A DNA stretch of 64,000 nt from Pseudoalteromonas luteoviolacea H33-S (GTDB lineage Bacteria; Pseudomonadota; Gammaproteobacteria; Enterobacterales; Alteromonadaceae). The notes beneath the pieces were generated by a model. That model had not been told where the DNA came from and searched no databases. It saw nothing but the letters and a program-made list of their open reading frames with translations. Positions within the stretch are counted from its first letter, which is position 1. Every line of letters starts with the position of its first letter. The position numbers were made by a program, and so were the translations under genes. Positions 34,092 to 43,612 of the stretch are shown here, piece by piece. The stretch lies in assembly GCF_001625695.1 (NCBI RefSeq), contig NZ_AUXY01000046.1, positions 1 through 64,000 of the forward strand, written 5' to 3'.

Positions 34092-36923
34092 TTATCCTCG
34101 GTAAGAAAACCCAAACCAAACAGAGCGGCCAAATTCAATTTCACTGGCCAACATGTGTTGATGTTCGCCTGTCATACTGCGGCGCTTTTCATTGGTGAGA
34201 TTACGCACTTTGGCTTTCACCACCCAGTTTTTGTTAACGTCATAGCGCAGTTGCATGTCCCACTGAGAAAAGGCTTGCCACACCTCTCGGGTTTGAGCAG
34301 TAAGCGGCAAAGGCTGATAAGGTGAGTACTCTCCTGCGTAGTGGTAGCCTAAACGGATCTCTGTTTTGCTGCCACCAAATCGATAATGTGCAATCACGTT
34401 CGCCGTTTTATCAGCTTGGCCAAATTGATAGTCTAAGCAGGACACTGCTTGATTGGGTATTTCGTAGCACACCTCATGTGACAAAATCGTCGCATTTGCC
34501 ACCAGCCCAAAACCTCTTAGATGCTTTGACCATGCAGACCAATCCTGCAGTGTTAAACTGAGTTCAACGCCATTGACTTCAGATTGACCATAGTTAGACT
34601 TTTGCTCAAGTATCACTCGGTTATCTTGCTCACCCAGTACTGTGCGCGTATCCACTGCGGTGTCATCAATATACTTTTTAAACAGCGCCATTGAGGCCAG
34701 ATTGCCATCTCGCCAATAGTACTCAGTTGATACATCCCAACTCTCTGCAAGGCTGGTTTTTAAGTTTGGATCGCTTCTTTTGATAACCGTATAGTCGCGC
34801 CTTCCATTCACAGAATTTAGGTTATTACTAGCAAAATAATCTGGTCTCGCAACGCTTTGCCCAACACTGGCAAATATGCGCCAATTATCAGTGATATCAT
34901 AACGACCGCGCAAGACTCCCAACCACTGTGAGTCCTTCAGAGCAAGGTCATTTGGCGTGACGCTGCGGGTGTTCATATTAATATCTTGCCCTTGCGTTTC
35001 TTGCTGCCATGATTCGTAACGAGTACCGATAGACCAGCGCCACCTATCAGATTGGTTAATTAACTCAAGGTGTGCAGCACTGACTTTATCGACACTATTA
35101 AAGTCATGCCTCAAACTTGCAAACTCACTGGCGTTATTGTTTAACTCAAAATCACTGGTATTTTTATAAAAGTAATTACTTACATATTCATTAGACAACC
35201 AAGGTAAATTAAGCCCAAAAGCATCTACCGAATACCTGCTGTCACCAACAAGCTTGCCGATTGAGATATCTTTTTTAACATCGTATCGGTTTACATCTCT
35301 ATTAGATCGCACCTTGCTGTGTGTATAGCGCAGTCCAGACTTAACACTCCAACCCAACCTGCTACCGTCGGCATGCCAGTTATACAATACTCGAGAGTCT
35401 AATATGGTGTTGTTATTTTCTCTGCGTTGTAATTCAAATTCGTCAAGCTTTATGGCACGAGGGCTCTGTGCAAAACGAGGATCGTTTACTGACCAGCTCC
35501 TATCACTGTCGAACCCCGTATATTGATACCCCAACAAGTGATATTCTTTTAGACTGGTTGCGCTTTGCCACACGCTTTCTTCATCTTGCCTATCTGAACT
35601 CGCCTCACTGTAAGCAATATCAAAGCTGAGGTTTTGACGTGAGCTAAGCTCATTTTTAAAATGTATATGACTGCCAAGCTGTCTACGTTCAGTGTCCCTG
35701 TAGATGGTATCCATAACTAAATCAGCCTGTTCAATCTCAGCCTGATCTTGCCTCACTTTTACTGGCGTTCTGGACACTTGCTCAAATGCAAAGCTATTAC
35801 GCGGCTCATTTTCTGTCTGCTGGTAATAATAGCTATGCCAAAACCCATAGCTTTGTTCTGTTGGAGCCGCTTCAAGCTTGATTGAACCGCCCTGACGTAC
35901 CCAGACATTTGAATATGCCGATTGGCGAGAGCGATTAATAAACGCTTGCCCCTCTTTATTGACATGATACTGATTACTGAGGTTACTTTGGTCTCGTGAT
36001 TTTTCTGAATACATCCCAAATGCAACCAAACCGAACTGTGAATCTTGTCCAAAAACACGGCTGTATTGGCTACGTATATTTAAGCCCAACTTGTCGTCGT
36101 CATCGGGCACATCTTGATAACTATACTGAGATAATTCAGCATCAAACCTGAAGTGTGGGGAGCGTTTATCAAAAGCACTGTAGCTCTTAAGGTCCATCAC
36201 CGCCCCAACAGAATTGCCGTTAAAGCTCACATCAGGGGTTTTATACAACCACAACTGACCCACAGAAGAGGCCGGAATAGTTTCCAAATTGACGCCCCGA
36301 GTGTGCTGCCGGTCACTAGCAAGCGCCATCCCATCTAACGTGACGGAATTCATGCCTGATTGCACACCCCGAACAGTCACTAACTGCCCCTCATCTGAAT
36401 CATTGATGGTGTGCACACCCACGATGCGACGATATGAATCTGCGACATTAATATCCGGCAGCTCGCCAATATCATCCGCAGCAATTAAATCAACAAGACC
36501 CACTTGATAATTGTGCTTCAGCCACACCGCCTCAGTGGTTGCCCCTTTTTGACCTAATACGCTTATTCTTTCGATCTCACTATTATGCTTGGACCCAGAC
36601 TTACGCTTTTTCCCTTTGGCATCATTTGCCTTATTTGGCCGGTAAACAATGTAGCCAGAACTTGCTTGCTTAACTTTAAGGCCAGTATCTTTGAGCAATA
36701 TTTGGAGTAGTTCATCAAGTGTAAATTGGCCTTTGACTTGTGCCGTTTGGAACCCTTTAAGTAAAGCGGGCTGAGTAAAAATAGATTGCTCACTTTGCTT
36801 AGCCACATGAAATAACGCTTGGACTAGGGGCTGAGGCTCAATATCAACACGAATACTTTGCTCACTTGCAGTTGCTAATGTGCTTAACTGCAGACCACTC
36901 AACAATAAAAATAGATTTCGCAT
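34092..36923 (-). CDS. TonB-dependent receptor with N-terminal STN signalling domain
   Basis: A 943-residue outer-membrane active transporter. It has a signal peptide, then an STN domain (about residues 25-95, IEPQPLVQALFHVAKQSEQ) that relays to FecR. A linker follows, then the plug (GELPDINVADSYRRI, TVRGVQ, VTLDGM, GAVMDLKS) and a 22-strand barrel. Plug wording fits the TonB-Xanth-Caul group, whose members often import oligosaccharides, rather than classic siderophore receptors. It is the third gene of a sigma/FecR/receptor operon, 12 bases after fecR. The C terminus ends in FGFSYRG rather than a terminal aromatic residue. The substrate is not readable; I see no Fur box. Confidence 0.92.
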   Translation of the reverse strand: MRNLFLLLSGLQLSTLATASEQSIRVDIEPQPLVQALFHVAKQSEQSIFTQPALLKGFQTAQVKGQFTLDELLQILLKDTGLKVKQASSGYIVYRPNKANDAKGKKRKSGSKHNSEIERISVLGQKGATTEAVWLKHNYQVGLVDLIAADDIGELPDINVADSYRRIVGVHTINDSDEGQLVTVRGVQSGMNSVTLDGMALASDRQHTRGVNLETIPASSVGQLWLYKTPDVSFNGNSVGAVMDLKSYSAFDKRSPHFRFDAELSQYSYQDVPDDDDKLGLNIRSQYSRVFGQDSQFGLVAFGMYSEKSRDQSNLSNQYHVNKEGQAFINRSRQSAYSNVWVRQGGSIKLEAAPTEQSYGFWHSYYYQQTENEPRNSFAFEQVSRTPVKVRQDQAEIEQADLVMDTIYRDTERRQLGSHIHFKNELSSRQNLSFDIAYSEASSDRQDEESVWQSATSLKEYHLLGYQYTGFDSDRSWSVNDPRFAQSPRAIKLDEFELQRRENNNTILDSRVLYNWHADGSRLGWSVKSGLRYTHSKVRSNRDVNRYDVKKDISIGKLVGDSRYSVDAFGLNLPWLSNEYVSNYFYKNTSDFELNNNASEFASLRHDFNSVDKVSAAHLELINQSDRWRWSIGTRYESWQQETQGQDINMNTRSVTPNDLALKDSQWLGVLRGRYDITDNWRIFASVGQSVARPDYFASNNLNSVNGRRDYTVIKRSDPNLKTSLAESWDVSTEYYWRDGNLASMALFKKYIDDTAVDTRTVLGEQDNRVILEQKSNYGQSEVNGVELSLTLQDWSAWSKHLRGFGLVANATILSHEVCYEIPNQAVSCLDYQFGQADKTANVIAHYRFGGSKTEIRLGYHYAGEYSPYQPLPLTAQTREVWQAFSQWDMQLRYDVNKNWVVKAKVRNLTNEKRRSMTGEHQHMLASEIEFGRSVWFGFSYRG

Positions 36924-36935
36924 TACACTCTTACA

Positions 36936-37994
36936 TTAATTCGTTTTAACCATGGCAGGCTTAGTAAGCAGCCATGTGTCACCTGATTGCGTGTATTCTA
37001 ATGACAACATCGCAGCAAGATCTTGTATCACAGACGGAATATCTTGGGTTGAAAATGAAGCTGTGACTCTCAGCTGTTCAACATTGTCACCAACCACAAT
37101 GATCTGGCCAGCGTAATACCGGTTTAGCTGAGCGACAATATGACCCAGAGGCGCATCTTGATAAATCAACTGGCCTTGCTGCCAATCATCAATCAACGTC
37201 GGGTCAATAGGCGTTACTTGACTCAGCCCTCTGCTGTTATCTGCAAAAATAACCTCTCCTGCTTGAAGTTTGGCATGCTTGCCTTGCAGCTCCACTTCAA
37301 CTTGCCCCTCAGCAACCGCCACCTGAATCGAGCTCGGGTTGAAACGCACATTGAACTCAGTGCCTATTACGGTAATAGCCACTTGACCGGAAGAGACAAT
37401 AAAGGGTCGAGCTTTATCGCCAACAACATCAAAATACCCTTCACCGGAAAGTAGCTTCAATGACCGAACTTGATTTGAGATAGACACCAGCAACTTGCTA
37501 TCAGGGCCAAGCGTCACCACACTGCCATCGACTAACTGGTATGTTTCAACTTGCGCTGTTTCAGTTTGATATATCTGCTGTGCTATTACAGGGCTCGCCC
37601 CTTGCGGCTCTTGCCCAAACCACCCCAACATAGCTATCAACATGACACTCGCCGCAACAGCAAACCAGCGATATATGTGGTTATTCGCTGCTGACTCATC
37701 AGTACTCATTGTGACTTTTGACGAACTTTTTAATTGCTCAACCAGCATTTCAGGATCTGAGCTTTGTGCCACCGGTACTTGCTCTACCAATGAAAGCGCG
37801 TCCTCTAGGCGTCTATAAATACGCTCATGTTCAGGGTCTATGATCAGCCACTGTTCAAATTGCACTTTTTGCTCAAGATCCAGTTCATCTTGAATCAGCA
37901 ACCAGTGGGTAGCCTGTTGTTCGATAAGTTGCTTCGAAGATGTTGTATTTAAATCGGTGTCAATGCGACTGAAAACATCATTGGATTTAGTCAT
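36936..37994 (-). CDS. FecR-type anti-sigma/sigma regulator
   Basis: A 352-residue inner-membrane regulator. The cytoplasmic N-terminal domain (ATHWLLIQDELDLEQKVQFEQW) binds the sigma factor. A single transmembrane helix follows (FAVAASVMLIAMLGWFG), then the periplasmic FecR domain (LVDGSVVTLGPDSKLLV, VIGTEFNVRF) and a C-terminal STN-like part. It carries the signal from the receptor STN domain to the FecI-type factor. I prefer ATG 37994, with AGGT upstream; a GTG at 38000 is possible. Its start overlaps the sigma gene end by eight bases, which suggests coupling. Confidence 0.9.
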   Translation of the reverse strand: MTKSNDVFSRIDTDLNTTSSKQLIEQQATHWLLIQDELDLEQKVQFEQWLIIDPEHERIYRRLEDALSLVEQVPVAQSSDPEMLVEQLKSSSKVTMSTDESAANNHIYRWFAVAASVMLIAMLGWFGQEPQGASPVIAQQIYQTETAQVETYQLVDGSVVTLGPDSKLLVSISNQVRSLKLLSGEGYFDVVGDKARPFIVSSGQVAITVIGTEFNVRFNPSSIQVAVAEGQVEVELQGKHAKLQAGEVIFADNSRGLSQVTPIDPTLIDDWQQGQLIYQDAPLGHIVAQLNRYYAGQIIVVGDNVEQLRVTASFSTQDIPSVIQDLAAMLSLEYTQSGDTWLLTKPAMVKTN

Positions 37995-38616
37995 TAGCAC
38001 TTACCTTTGTCTGGTGATTTAACGCATTACTGCAAATAAGCACTGCTTTAGCGACCTGGCGCTTTACTTCTGTTTGCGACATCTCGCACCGTCTGGCAAT
38101 TTCGGCATAAGACATTTGATGAACCCTGTTGAGCAGGAATAATTGTCGCTGCTGCGCTGGAAGCTGCATTAAAGCTCTATCTATCAATGCTAATTTCTGC
38201 TTATTATTTAAAACGAGTGAAGGCTCTCTGTCATCCAAACTGACATCAGGATCAGAGATTTGTTCGTCAATATAGCGCTGTCGTGTTTTTTCTGAACGCT
38301 TAAAATCTAACACCAAGTTTTGCGCCATTTTATACAAAAATGCACGGTGATTTTCGATTTTTTCTTGATGCTCAAGCCGGGAAAAGCGCTCAAATGTTGC
38401 TTGTACTATATCTTCAGAGTCTGGTGGCTCGCCAAACTTACTTTTTAAAAAAGCACAAATTTCTTGGCTGTATTTGTGGTACAAACTAGTGAGCAAATGA
38501 CTTTTTAAATGGCTGATTTTTGATGTTGTCTTTACTGTCTCAGACAAGTGTGTGCTCTCTAGCTCAAAAGTAAAACGGTGGCAATGAAATGGCCAAATGA
38601 TGCGCGATTTTATCAC
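37987..38616 (-). CDS. FecI-type ECF RNA polymerase sigma factor
   Basis: An ECF sigma factor. Region 2 is visible as EDIVQATFERFSRL and AFLYKMAQNLVLDFKR, and region 4 as LALIDRALMQLPAQQRQLF followed by the helix-turn-helix MSYAEIARRCEMSQTEVKRQ. It would direct transcription of the receptor operon when the receptor is loaded. At 209 residues it is longer than usual. The GTG start at 38616 is not well supported, and a TTG near residue 41 is an alternative, so the true N terminus is unclear. It is the first gene of the three-gene signalling unit. Confidence 0.88.
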   Translation of the reverse strand: MIKSRIIWPFHCHRFTFELESTHLSETVKTTSKISHLKSHLLTSLYHKYSQEICAFLKSKFGEPPDSEDIVQATFERFSRLEHQEKIENHRAFLYKMAQNLVLDFKRSEKTRQRYIDEQISDPDVSLDDREPSLVLNNKQKLALIDRALMQLPAQQRQLFLLNRVHQMSYAEIARRCEMSQTEVKRQVAKAVLICSNALNHQTKVSAND

Positions 38617-38682
38617 TGCGCCCTTAAGTATGACAAGTCAGCCAAATTTACTAAAACGCAATACTGAGTGCCCAAATTAAGC

Positions 38683-39360
38683 TCATTTCTGATCTAAACA
38701 TGGTTGATATTTGTAGCCCGCTGAATAAACACTGGTAATTAACATATGTTGGGGGGAAATAACCTTTAACTTCCGACGTAGGTTACGAATGTGGCTATTC
38801 ACTGTATTTTCAGATACAACTCGATGATCTTTATACATATGTTTGCGAATATCCTCTCTGTTAAAGACAGTATGAGGATGGCTATACAATAAGTGAAATA
38901 AATTAAACTCCACCTCTGTGAGCTGCACTTCTTTATCCGCATATTTGACTCTAAAATGGTGCTCAAGCAATTGAACACGATGGCGCATTGCGGCTAGTTT
39001 TTGTAACCGACGTAACATGGCGTTGACTCGTGCCACCATTTCTTCAGGGAGATAGGGTTTAAAAATAAAATCATCTGCCCCAGAACCTAATGCAATTAAT
39101 TGATCAACTCCTTGCTGACTACAGCTTGTAACTATCAATAATGTGCTAGATGAATAGTATATTTCAGAGCAAAACTTTATGGCATTCCCAGCTAAGGAAG
39201 CTTGGTCGAGAATAACAAGATCAGGGTGGTTTAATAAAATCCAATCTACAATATGATTTTCATTTCTCAGCTGATAGCACTGATGTCCTTCGCCATTGAT
39301 ATATGAAGCTAATTTATCTGCCAATGCTTCATTTTGTTCAAACAATAAAATCTTCGCCAT
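38683..39360 (-). CDS. Orphan OmpR-type response regulator with altered acidic pocket
   Basis: A 225-residue DNA-binding response regulator: receiver (about 1-120) and winged-helix domain (about 130-222, TEVEFNLFHLLYSHP and SENTVNSHIRNLRRKLK). The phosphorylated Asp (DLVILDQAS), the Thr (LIVTSC) and the Lys (FIFKPY) are in place. However, the first acidic pair that holds the metal ion reads EQ (LLFEQNE) instead of two acids. Phosphorylation may thus be weak. No histidine kinase gene is adjacent. I use ATG 39360; the frame reaches a GTG at 39411 and neither has a clear ribosome-binding site. It lies 66 bases from the FecI-type gene. Confidence 0.82.
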   Translation of the reverse strand: MAKILLFEQNEALADKLASYINGEGHQCYQLRNENHIVDWILLNHPDLVILDQASLAGNAIKFCSEIYYSSSTLLIVTSCSQQGVDQLIALGSGADDFIFKPYLPEEMVARVNAMLRRLQKLAAMRHRVQLLEHHFRVKYADKEVQLTEVEFNLFHLLYSHPHTVFNREDIRKHMYKDHRVVSENTVNSHIRNLRRKLKVISPQHMLITSVYSAGYKYQPCLDQK

Positions 39361-39622
39361 AACGATAATTAAGCGGTCATAACCGTAAATGGCTAAACCC
39401 AACTTTAACACCTCACAATTACACTCATTGCAAGTATGACGGGTAACAAATCTTAATCGTCCAAACTTTTGAATACATTCAGGTAATAAAATAGAGACTC
39501 TGTAATATCTGTAAACCCTACTTATTTTATTGTTACAAAAATATGGTGTATGGAACCTTTGTCACTGCCCCACACCTTATAAATTACGTCGTACCCTTAA
39601 CCAAATTAGAAAACCAACATTA
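39361..39622. other. Upstream region between the response regulator and a secreted-protein gene
   Basis: I see no gene. The region must hold the minus-strand promoter of the response regulator; I cannot pick it out with confidence. It is AT-rich. Confidence 0.4.
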
Positions 39623-39652
39623 TTGACACAAATTTATCACACCCCATAAACT
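39623..39652 (+). promoter_or_regulatory. Candidate sigma-70 promoter for the small secreted protein
   Basis: TTGACA at 39623-39628 and TAAACT at 39647-39652 are 18 bases apart. A short hairpin (GAG-x-CGAT with ATCG-x-CTC around 39659-39676) lies in the predicted leader, and AAAGGAAAA precedes the ATG at 39703. Confidence 0.45.
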
Positions 39653-39702
39653 AATGTGGAGACGATAAATCGCCTCACTAACTGATATAAAAGGAAAATT
39701 AT

Positions 39703-40059
39703 ATGAAAAGCTTAAAAGCACTTTTTTTGGTCACAGGTTCTCTCTTTGCAAGCTCTGTATACTCAGCAAACGTTACATGCGAAATATTCACAGAGGGAGG
39801 TGGCCTTAACCTCAGTGGTCAAGATTGCTATGCGATTAATCTGACAAATGAAAATTATGCACGAGTTGTTTTTACAATCAATGATTTAACAAACCTTGTG
39901 AACGCACATGTATGGCAAGGCTGTAGGGCAAGCAATAACGCGAAAAGCTGCAGCTCCTATGTAAGAGCAGGCTCAACAACATCAGCGTCTGCAATTGTTT
40001 TATATAAGGACGGTACATGGGATAGAACGAATAGATCAACTGCAACTTTTGAGTTTTAA
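39703..40059 (+). CDS. Small secreted protein with four mature cysteines
   Basis: A 118-residue protein with a signal peptide (KSLKALFLVTGSLFASSVYSA). The mature part has four cysteines (VTCEIF, QDCYAI, QGCRAS, KSCSSY), allowing two disulfides, and many beta-prone Thr/Ser/Asn stretches. I do not recognise a family. AAAGGAAAA upstream supports the start. It stands alone, with a hairpin following. Design resembles the protein at 8937, but I cannot align them convincingly. Confidence 0.72.
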   Translation: MKSLKALFLVTGSLFASSVYSANVTCEIFTEGGGLNLSGQDCYAINLTNENYARVVFTINDLTNLVNAHVWQGCRASNNAKSCSSYVRAGSTTSASAIVLYKDGTWDRTNRSTATFEF

Positions 40060-40067
40060 CCTCAACT

Positions 40068-40096
40068 ATGGCGCAATCTAGTTCTCATCGCGCCAT
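40068..40096. terminator. Hairpin between the secreted protein and the chemoreceptor
   Basis: ATGGCGC at 40068-40074 pairs with GCGCCAT at 40090-40096 over a 15-base loop. It lies between convergent stops. There is no good T run, so strength is uncertain. Confidence 0.45.
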
Positions 40097-40117
40097 TCAT
40101 AAAGATGAGCACGAGGA

Positions 40118-41737
40118 TCACATCTTGAACTTACCTGTTGCTTCCATTAAGTGGTCTGAAGCATCGTGAAGTTGATGAGATACCTCATCTAAATCAGAAA
40201 ACGAGGCATGCACTTTCTGCTGAGAAATATTCATTCTTTCAATCGTTTCAGCAACAATGTTAGCAACTGAGCTCTGCTGCTCCGCCGCAGACGCAATTTG
40301 GTTATTCATCATGGTAATATTAGCGATCTTGCTTTGGATCTCCTCAAGGGCCTGCCCTGCGTTAAGCGATCGCGTTTCATTACTACTCGCTTGATCATTG
40401 GCTTGCGTCATCATCTTCACACTGCGATCAGCCGCATTTTGCAACGAGTCCAGCAAAGTGCGTATTTCTGTTGTTGCATCACCAGTTCTGGATGCAAGCG
40501 TTCTTACTTCATCGGCCACAACAGCAAAACCACGTCCTTGCTCACCCGCCCTAGCTGCTTCAATCGCCGCATTTAGTGCTAACAAATTTGTTTGTTCAGC
40601 AATCGAGCTTATTACATCTAAAATCGACGAAACGCTATCAGTGCCTTTTGCCAGATCATTGACCGCGTCTGCCGCCTCTCCAATTTGTAAGTTTAAATCT
40701 TTAGAGTTTGCGATATTATCAGATACCGCCCTAAGGCCATTTTGCGCTTCAACTTCCGTTTCTTGCGCTGCAGTGTTAGCCGCTGAGGCTGCTTCACTAA
40801 TGCTCGTTATTGACTGAATGAGTTCATTGATAGACTGCTGAGTTTGTGAAGCTTGTGACGCTTGTTCATCCGTGAGGTTACGCACATTTTCCGTGCTATG
40901 TACTAGCTTTTTTGACGTATCTAACAAGGGCTGAGAAACTGCCATCACGCCTTTAATAGACTCTGTTAAAGTATCCATAAACTTATTAAAGTTAAATGCC
41001 GTGCGTCCCAACTCATCTTTGCCAATCACGGTTAGGCGTTGATTTAAATTCCCTTTCCCATCAGCAAGTTCCCTTAAAGATAAACGCAGAGCATTCGCAG
41101 TGCTACTGATATTTCTCGCCACAGACAGTGCCACGACCAATAACAGAATGCTCAACACAAGACCTGCTTGCACCGACATCCAAAGCCCATCGTTACCACT
41201 TTGATTTGCTTTTTCAATGGTTTCCTTAAAATACTGTCCGACCACTTCCCTGTAGTTTGTTAAGTCAGCATCTGTTTGCTCAAATAAATCGGCTTTTTGC
41301 TTTGCAAGCGTAGGTAACTGACTAAAATCAATGGTGTTTGTGATCATCCCATCAGCCAGCTTTTCAGATAATTTGCGATACTGGTCAATCACCACGAGTT
41401 GTTCGTTAAGCATGGCCCGATTGTTATCATCTAAATCAGCCAGTTGGGCAATATTGTCGGTCAATTCGGCTACTGTCTGCGACGCTTGAGCAAGTACATC
41501 TTTGTCAGCAAAAGACACTGATTGACTGAATAACTCATCAGCTCTTTTGATAAGCACGCTATTAATCGTCGATAATTGAACCGTTTTATATATTTTTTGC
41601 TCCAACAATAACAGCTCTTGTTGCGTACTTTTAAAAGCGGCAAAGTTTATGATTAAGTTGATAATAAAGACAGAAATGGACAGAGCCACGATCAGACAAA
41701 CTTTATAAAATAGCGGAAGGTTTTTGAACCACAGCAT
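40118..41737 (-). CDS. Methyl-accepting chemotaxis protein
   Basis: A 539-residue transmembrane chemoreceptor: helix one near residues 10-32, a helical periplasmic sensor of about 150 residues, helix two near 185-205, HAMP, and a long cytoplasmic coiled coil. The hairpin tip is canonical ([19 protein letters not shown]), so CheA/CheW binding is expected. The C terminus lacks a pentapeptide tether for CheR. It is divergent from a porin and a PstS-like binding protein, so it may sense a ligand that those proteins deliver. This is inference from position. Confidence 0.95.
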   Translation of the reverse strand: MLWFKNLPLFYKVCLIVALSISVFIINLIINFAAFKSTQQELLLLEQKIYKTVQLSTINSVLIKRADELFSQSVSFADKDVLAQASQTVAELTDNIAQLADLDDNNRAMLNEQLVVIDQYRKLSEKLADGMITNTIDFSQLPTLAKQKADLFEQTDADLTNYREVVGQYFKETIEKANQSGNDGLWMSVQAGLVLSILLLVVALSVARNISSTANALRLSLRELADGKGNLNQRLTVIGKDELGRTAFNFNKFMDTLTESIKGVMAVSQPLLDTSKKLVHSTENVRNLTDEQASQASQTQQSINELIQSITSISEAASAANTAAQETEVEAQNGLRAVSDNIANSKDLNLQIGEAADAVNDLAKGTDSVSSILDVISSIAEQTNLLALNAAIEAARAGEQGRGFAVVADEVRTLASRTGDATTEIRTLLDSLQNAADRSVKMMTQANDQASSNETRSLNAGQALEEIQSKIANITMMNNQIASAAEQQSSVANIVAETIERMNISQQKVHASFSDLDEVSHQLHDASDHLMEATGKFKM

Positions 41738-41995
41738 GTTCAGTATCCTGCATGAGCGTCATTAGAAAAGCAGTAGGGATAACCCACACAGCTTCATTTG
41801 GTACATTTGTAAATATAATCTTGGACAAAATTACGTAAATTGCCAATTATTCGACAATTTTCGATAAATCTAGTTAGTTCGTCTTCGTAATAGGAAATTT
41901 TTTTTACAAACTAGTAAATAAGTAATCTTGTTCTACGGTTAGAGTGGTGCATGTAGTCGGTTGCACCTAATACAACCACAGGACAGGGTGAAACT

Positions 41996-43195
41996 ATGAA
42001 ATCTAATAATGCTGTAAAGTTGTTAATTGGGGGAGCACTTGCATCATGCAGCTTCTGCAGTTACGCAGACGTGGTATTTAATGGCTTCGCATCACTGCGC
42101 GCAACCTCAGCGGATAGTGACGGCGGAACATCTGCATTTCCCACACACAAAACTGATGGAGATATCTCATTTTCAGATGAATCTCTATTTGCACTTCAAG
42201 CGAGAACCGACCTTGGCGAAGGACTTAGTGCAACCATACAAATTATGGCCGAGGGCACTGAGGATTTTGACGCAGAGGCTCGTTGGGCATATATCAGTTA
42301 TGAACTATCGCCTCAGCACACCATCAGCATGGGCCGTTTTGCAAACCCAAGCTTTTACCAATCTGAATATCAAAACGTCGGCTTTACCAATAATTTTGGC
42401 CGCCTTCCTCGCGCCGTGTACGCTGGCTTTGATTTTTCAACCATTGAAGGGATAGCCTTAGACAGTAACTTCACTTTTGGTGATTACTCACTTGTTACTA
42501 AGGTACTTTATGGTAATTGGGATGGCACCACCTTCCTTGCAGCAACACAAAATGACGAAACATTTGGCTTTAAAGACGAAATATCTGTCAGAGTCGAGTT
42601 GAGCAAAGACTGGTGGACCGTATTTGCAGGCTTCTTCATGGTGGAAATTGAAGGGGGTAGTGTCGACAGCAATGCCATTTTAGGTGCCACTAAAAGTGCA
42701 GTCGAGCTAGCCGTTAGCCAGGGCGCGACCGCGCAACAGGTTACAGAATACGAAAACGCTGTCATTTGGGGTGGTAAGGACGGCTTATATGGTTATTCAG
42801 GCTTTCATATCGACTATGAGAAATTTATTGTTGATTTCGAATTCGCTAACTATGGCGTTGAAGACTCATCAGATGGCTTCAACCGAGCTTGGTATACCGC
42901 GTTTGGTTATCGCTTGATGGATAAAACAATTGTTACCGTCCATCACGAGAAATCGATTCAAGATGAAGGGGATTTAGAGTTCCTCAAAGGCATCTCTCAC
43001 CCAACCTTATTTGCTACTGCAAAAGCATTGAGAAATACACTGTCGCTCAGAGAGTTTGATGCGATTGGTGTGTCAGTTCGCTATGATTTTCACTCTAATG
43101 CCGCGTTCAAATTCCAGTATTTATCTGGTGAAGACACGCGCCCCAACGTCCAAGATTTTACTGTCTTGAGCGCTGGCGTAGACATCGTTTTTTAA
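41996..43195 (+). CDS. Outer-membrane porin
   Basis: A 399-residue beta-barrel with a signal peptide ending in CSYA. The N-terminal DVVFNGFASLRATS and the repeated aromatic-ended strands (FALQARTDLGEGLSATIQ, RWAYISYEL, TISMGRFANPSF) match general bacterial porins of the Shewanella/Pseudoalteromonas type. The C-terminal residue is Phe (AGVDIVF), the outer-membrane insertion signal. An AGGACAGGG region precedes the ATG. It is 12 bases before the PstS-like gene and is co-transcribed with it. Substrate unknown, perhaps a phosphorylated or anionic compound. Confidence 0.85.
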   Translation: MKSNNAVKLLIGGALASCSFCSYADVVFNGFASLRATSADSDGGTSAFPTHKTDGDISFSDESLFALQARTDLGEGLSATIQIMAEGTEDFDAEARWAYISYELSPQHTISMGRFANPSFYQSEYQNVGFTNNFGRLPRAVYAGFDFSTIEGIALDSNFTFGDYSLVTKVLYGNWDGTTFLAATQNDETFGFKDEISVRVELSKDWWTVFAGFFMVEIEGGSVDSNAILGATKSAVELAVSQGATAQQVTEYENAVIWGGKDGLYGYSGFHIDYEKFIVDFEFANYGVEDSSDGFNRAWYTAFGYRLMDKTIVTVHHEKSIQDEGDLEFLKGISHPTLFATAKALRNTLSLREFDAIGVSVRYDFHSNAAFKFQYLSGEDTRPNVQDFTVLSAGVDIVF

Positions 43196-43207
43196 TGGGG
43201 TGACAAC

Positions 43208-43612
43208 ATGAAAGCTATACTACTTACTACTGTATTTATGTTATCCACCTCAGCTCTCGCCGTTGATGTGGTTGTCCACCCCTCTAATAACGCAGCGCTA
43301 GATAAAGGCAAAATTGAGCAAATCTTTTTGGGTAAATTAAAAACTTTTGATGGCTCAGCCAAGGTTATTCCCATTAGCCAAGTTGACAGCAATCCAGTAA
43401 CGGAAGAGTTCAATACCAAGGTCGTTGGTCGCAGTGCTAGCCAACTGAAAGCCTATTGGTCCAAACTCTTATTTACAGGAAAAGGTCAACCGCCTAAAAG
43501 CATGGCGAATGATCAGGAAGTTATGAAGTTAGTTGCTGATAACCCGAATGTAATTGGATATGTCACCAGTGGCAGTGCCGACGGCAGTGTTAAAGTGCTC
43601 ATGTCCTTCTAA
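43208..43612 (+). CDS. Short PstS-like periplasmic substrate-binding protein
   Basis: A 134-residue periplasmic protein with a signal peptide (AILLTTVFMLSTSALA). The mature part is a half-length phosphate-binding-protein-like domain: KIEQIFLGKLKTFDGS, RSASQLKAYWSKLLF, GQPPKS and NVIGYVTSGSADGSV are typical of short PstS-like (PBP) proteins. It lacks the second lobe of normal PstS (about 300 residues), so it cannot work alone as a standard ABC-transporter receptor. Coupled to a porin and near a divergent chemoreceptor, it may act in sensing. The stop codon overlaps that of the next, convergent gene. Confidence 0.82.
   Translation: MKAILLTTVFMLSTSALAVDVVVHPSNNAALDKGKIEQIFLGKLKTFDGSAKVIPISQVDSNPVTEEFNTKVVGRSASQLKAYWSKLLFTGKGQPPKSMANDQEVMKLVADNPNVIGYVTSGSADGSVKVLMSF

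Noticed and set aside
34092..38616. Siderophore receptor with Fur control
   Set aside because: I see no Fur-box-like sequence upstream of the sigma gene, and the plug is of the carbohydrate-associated type.
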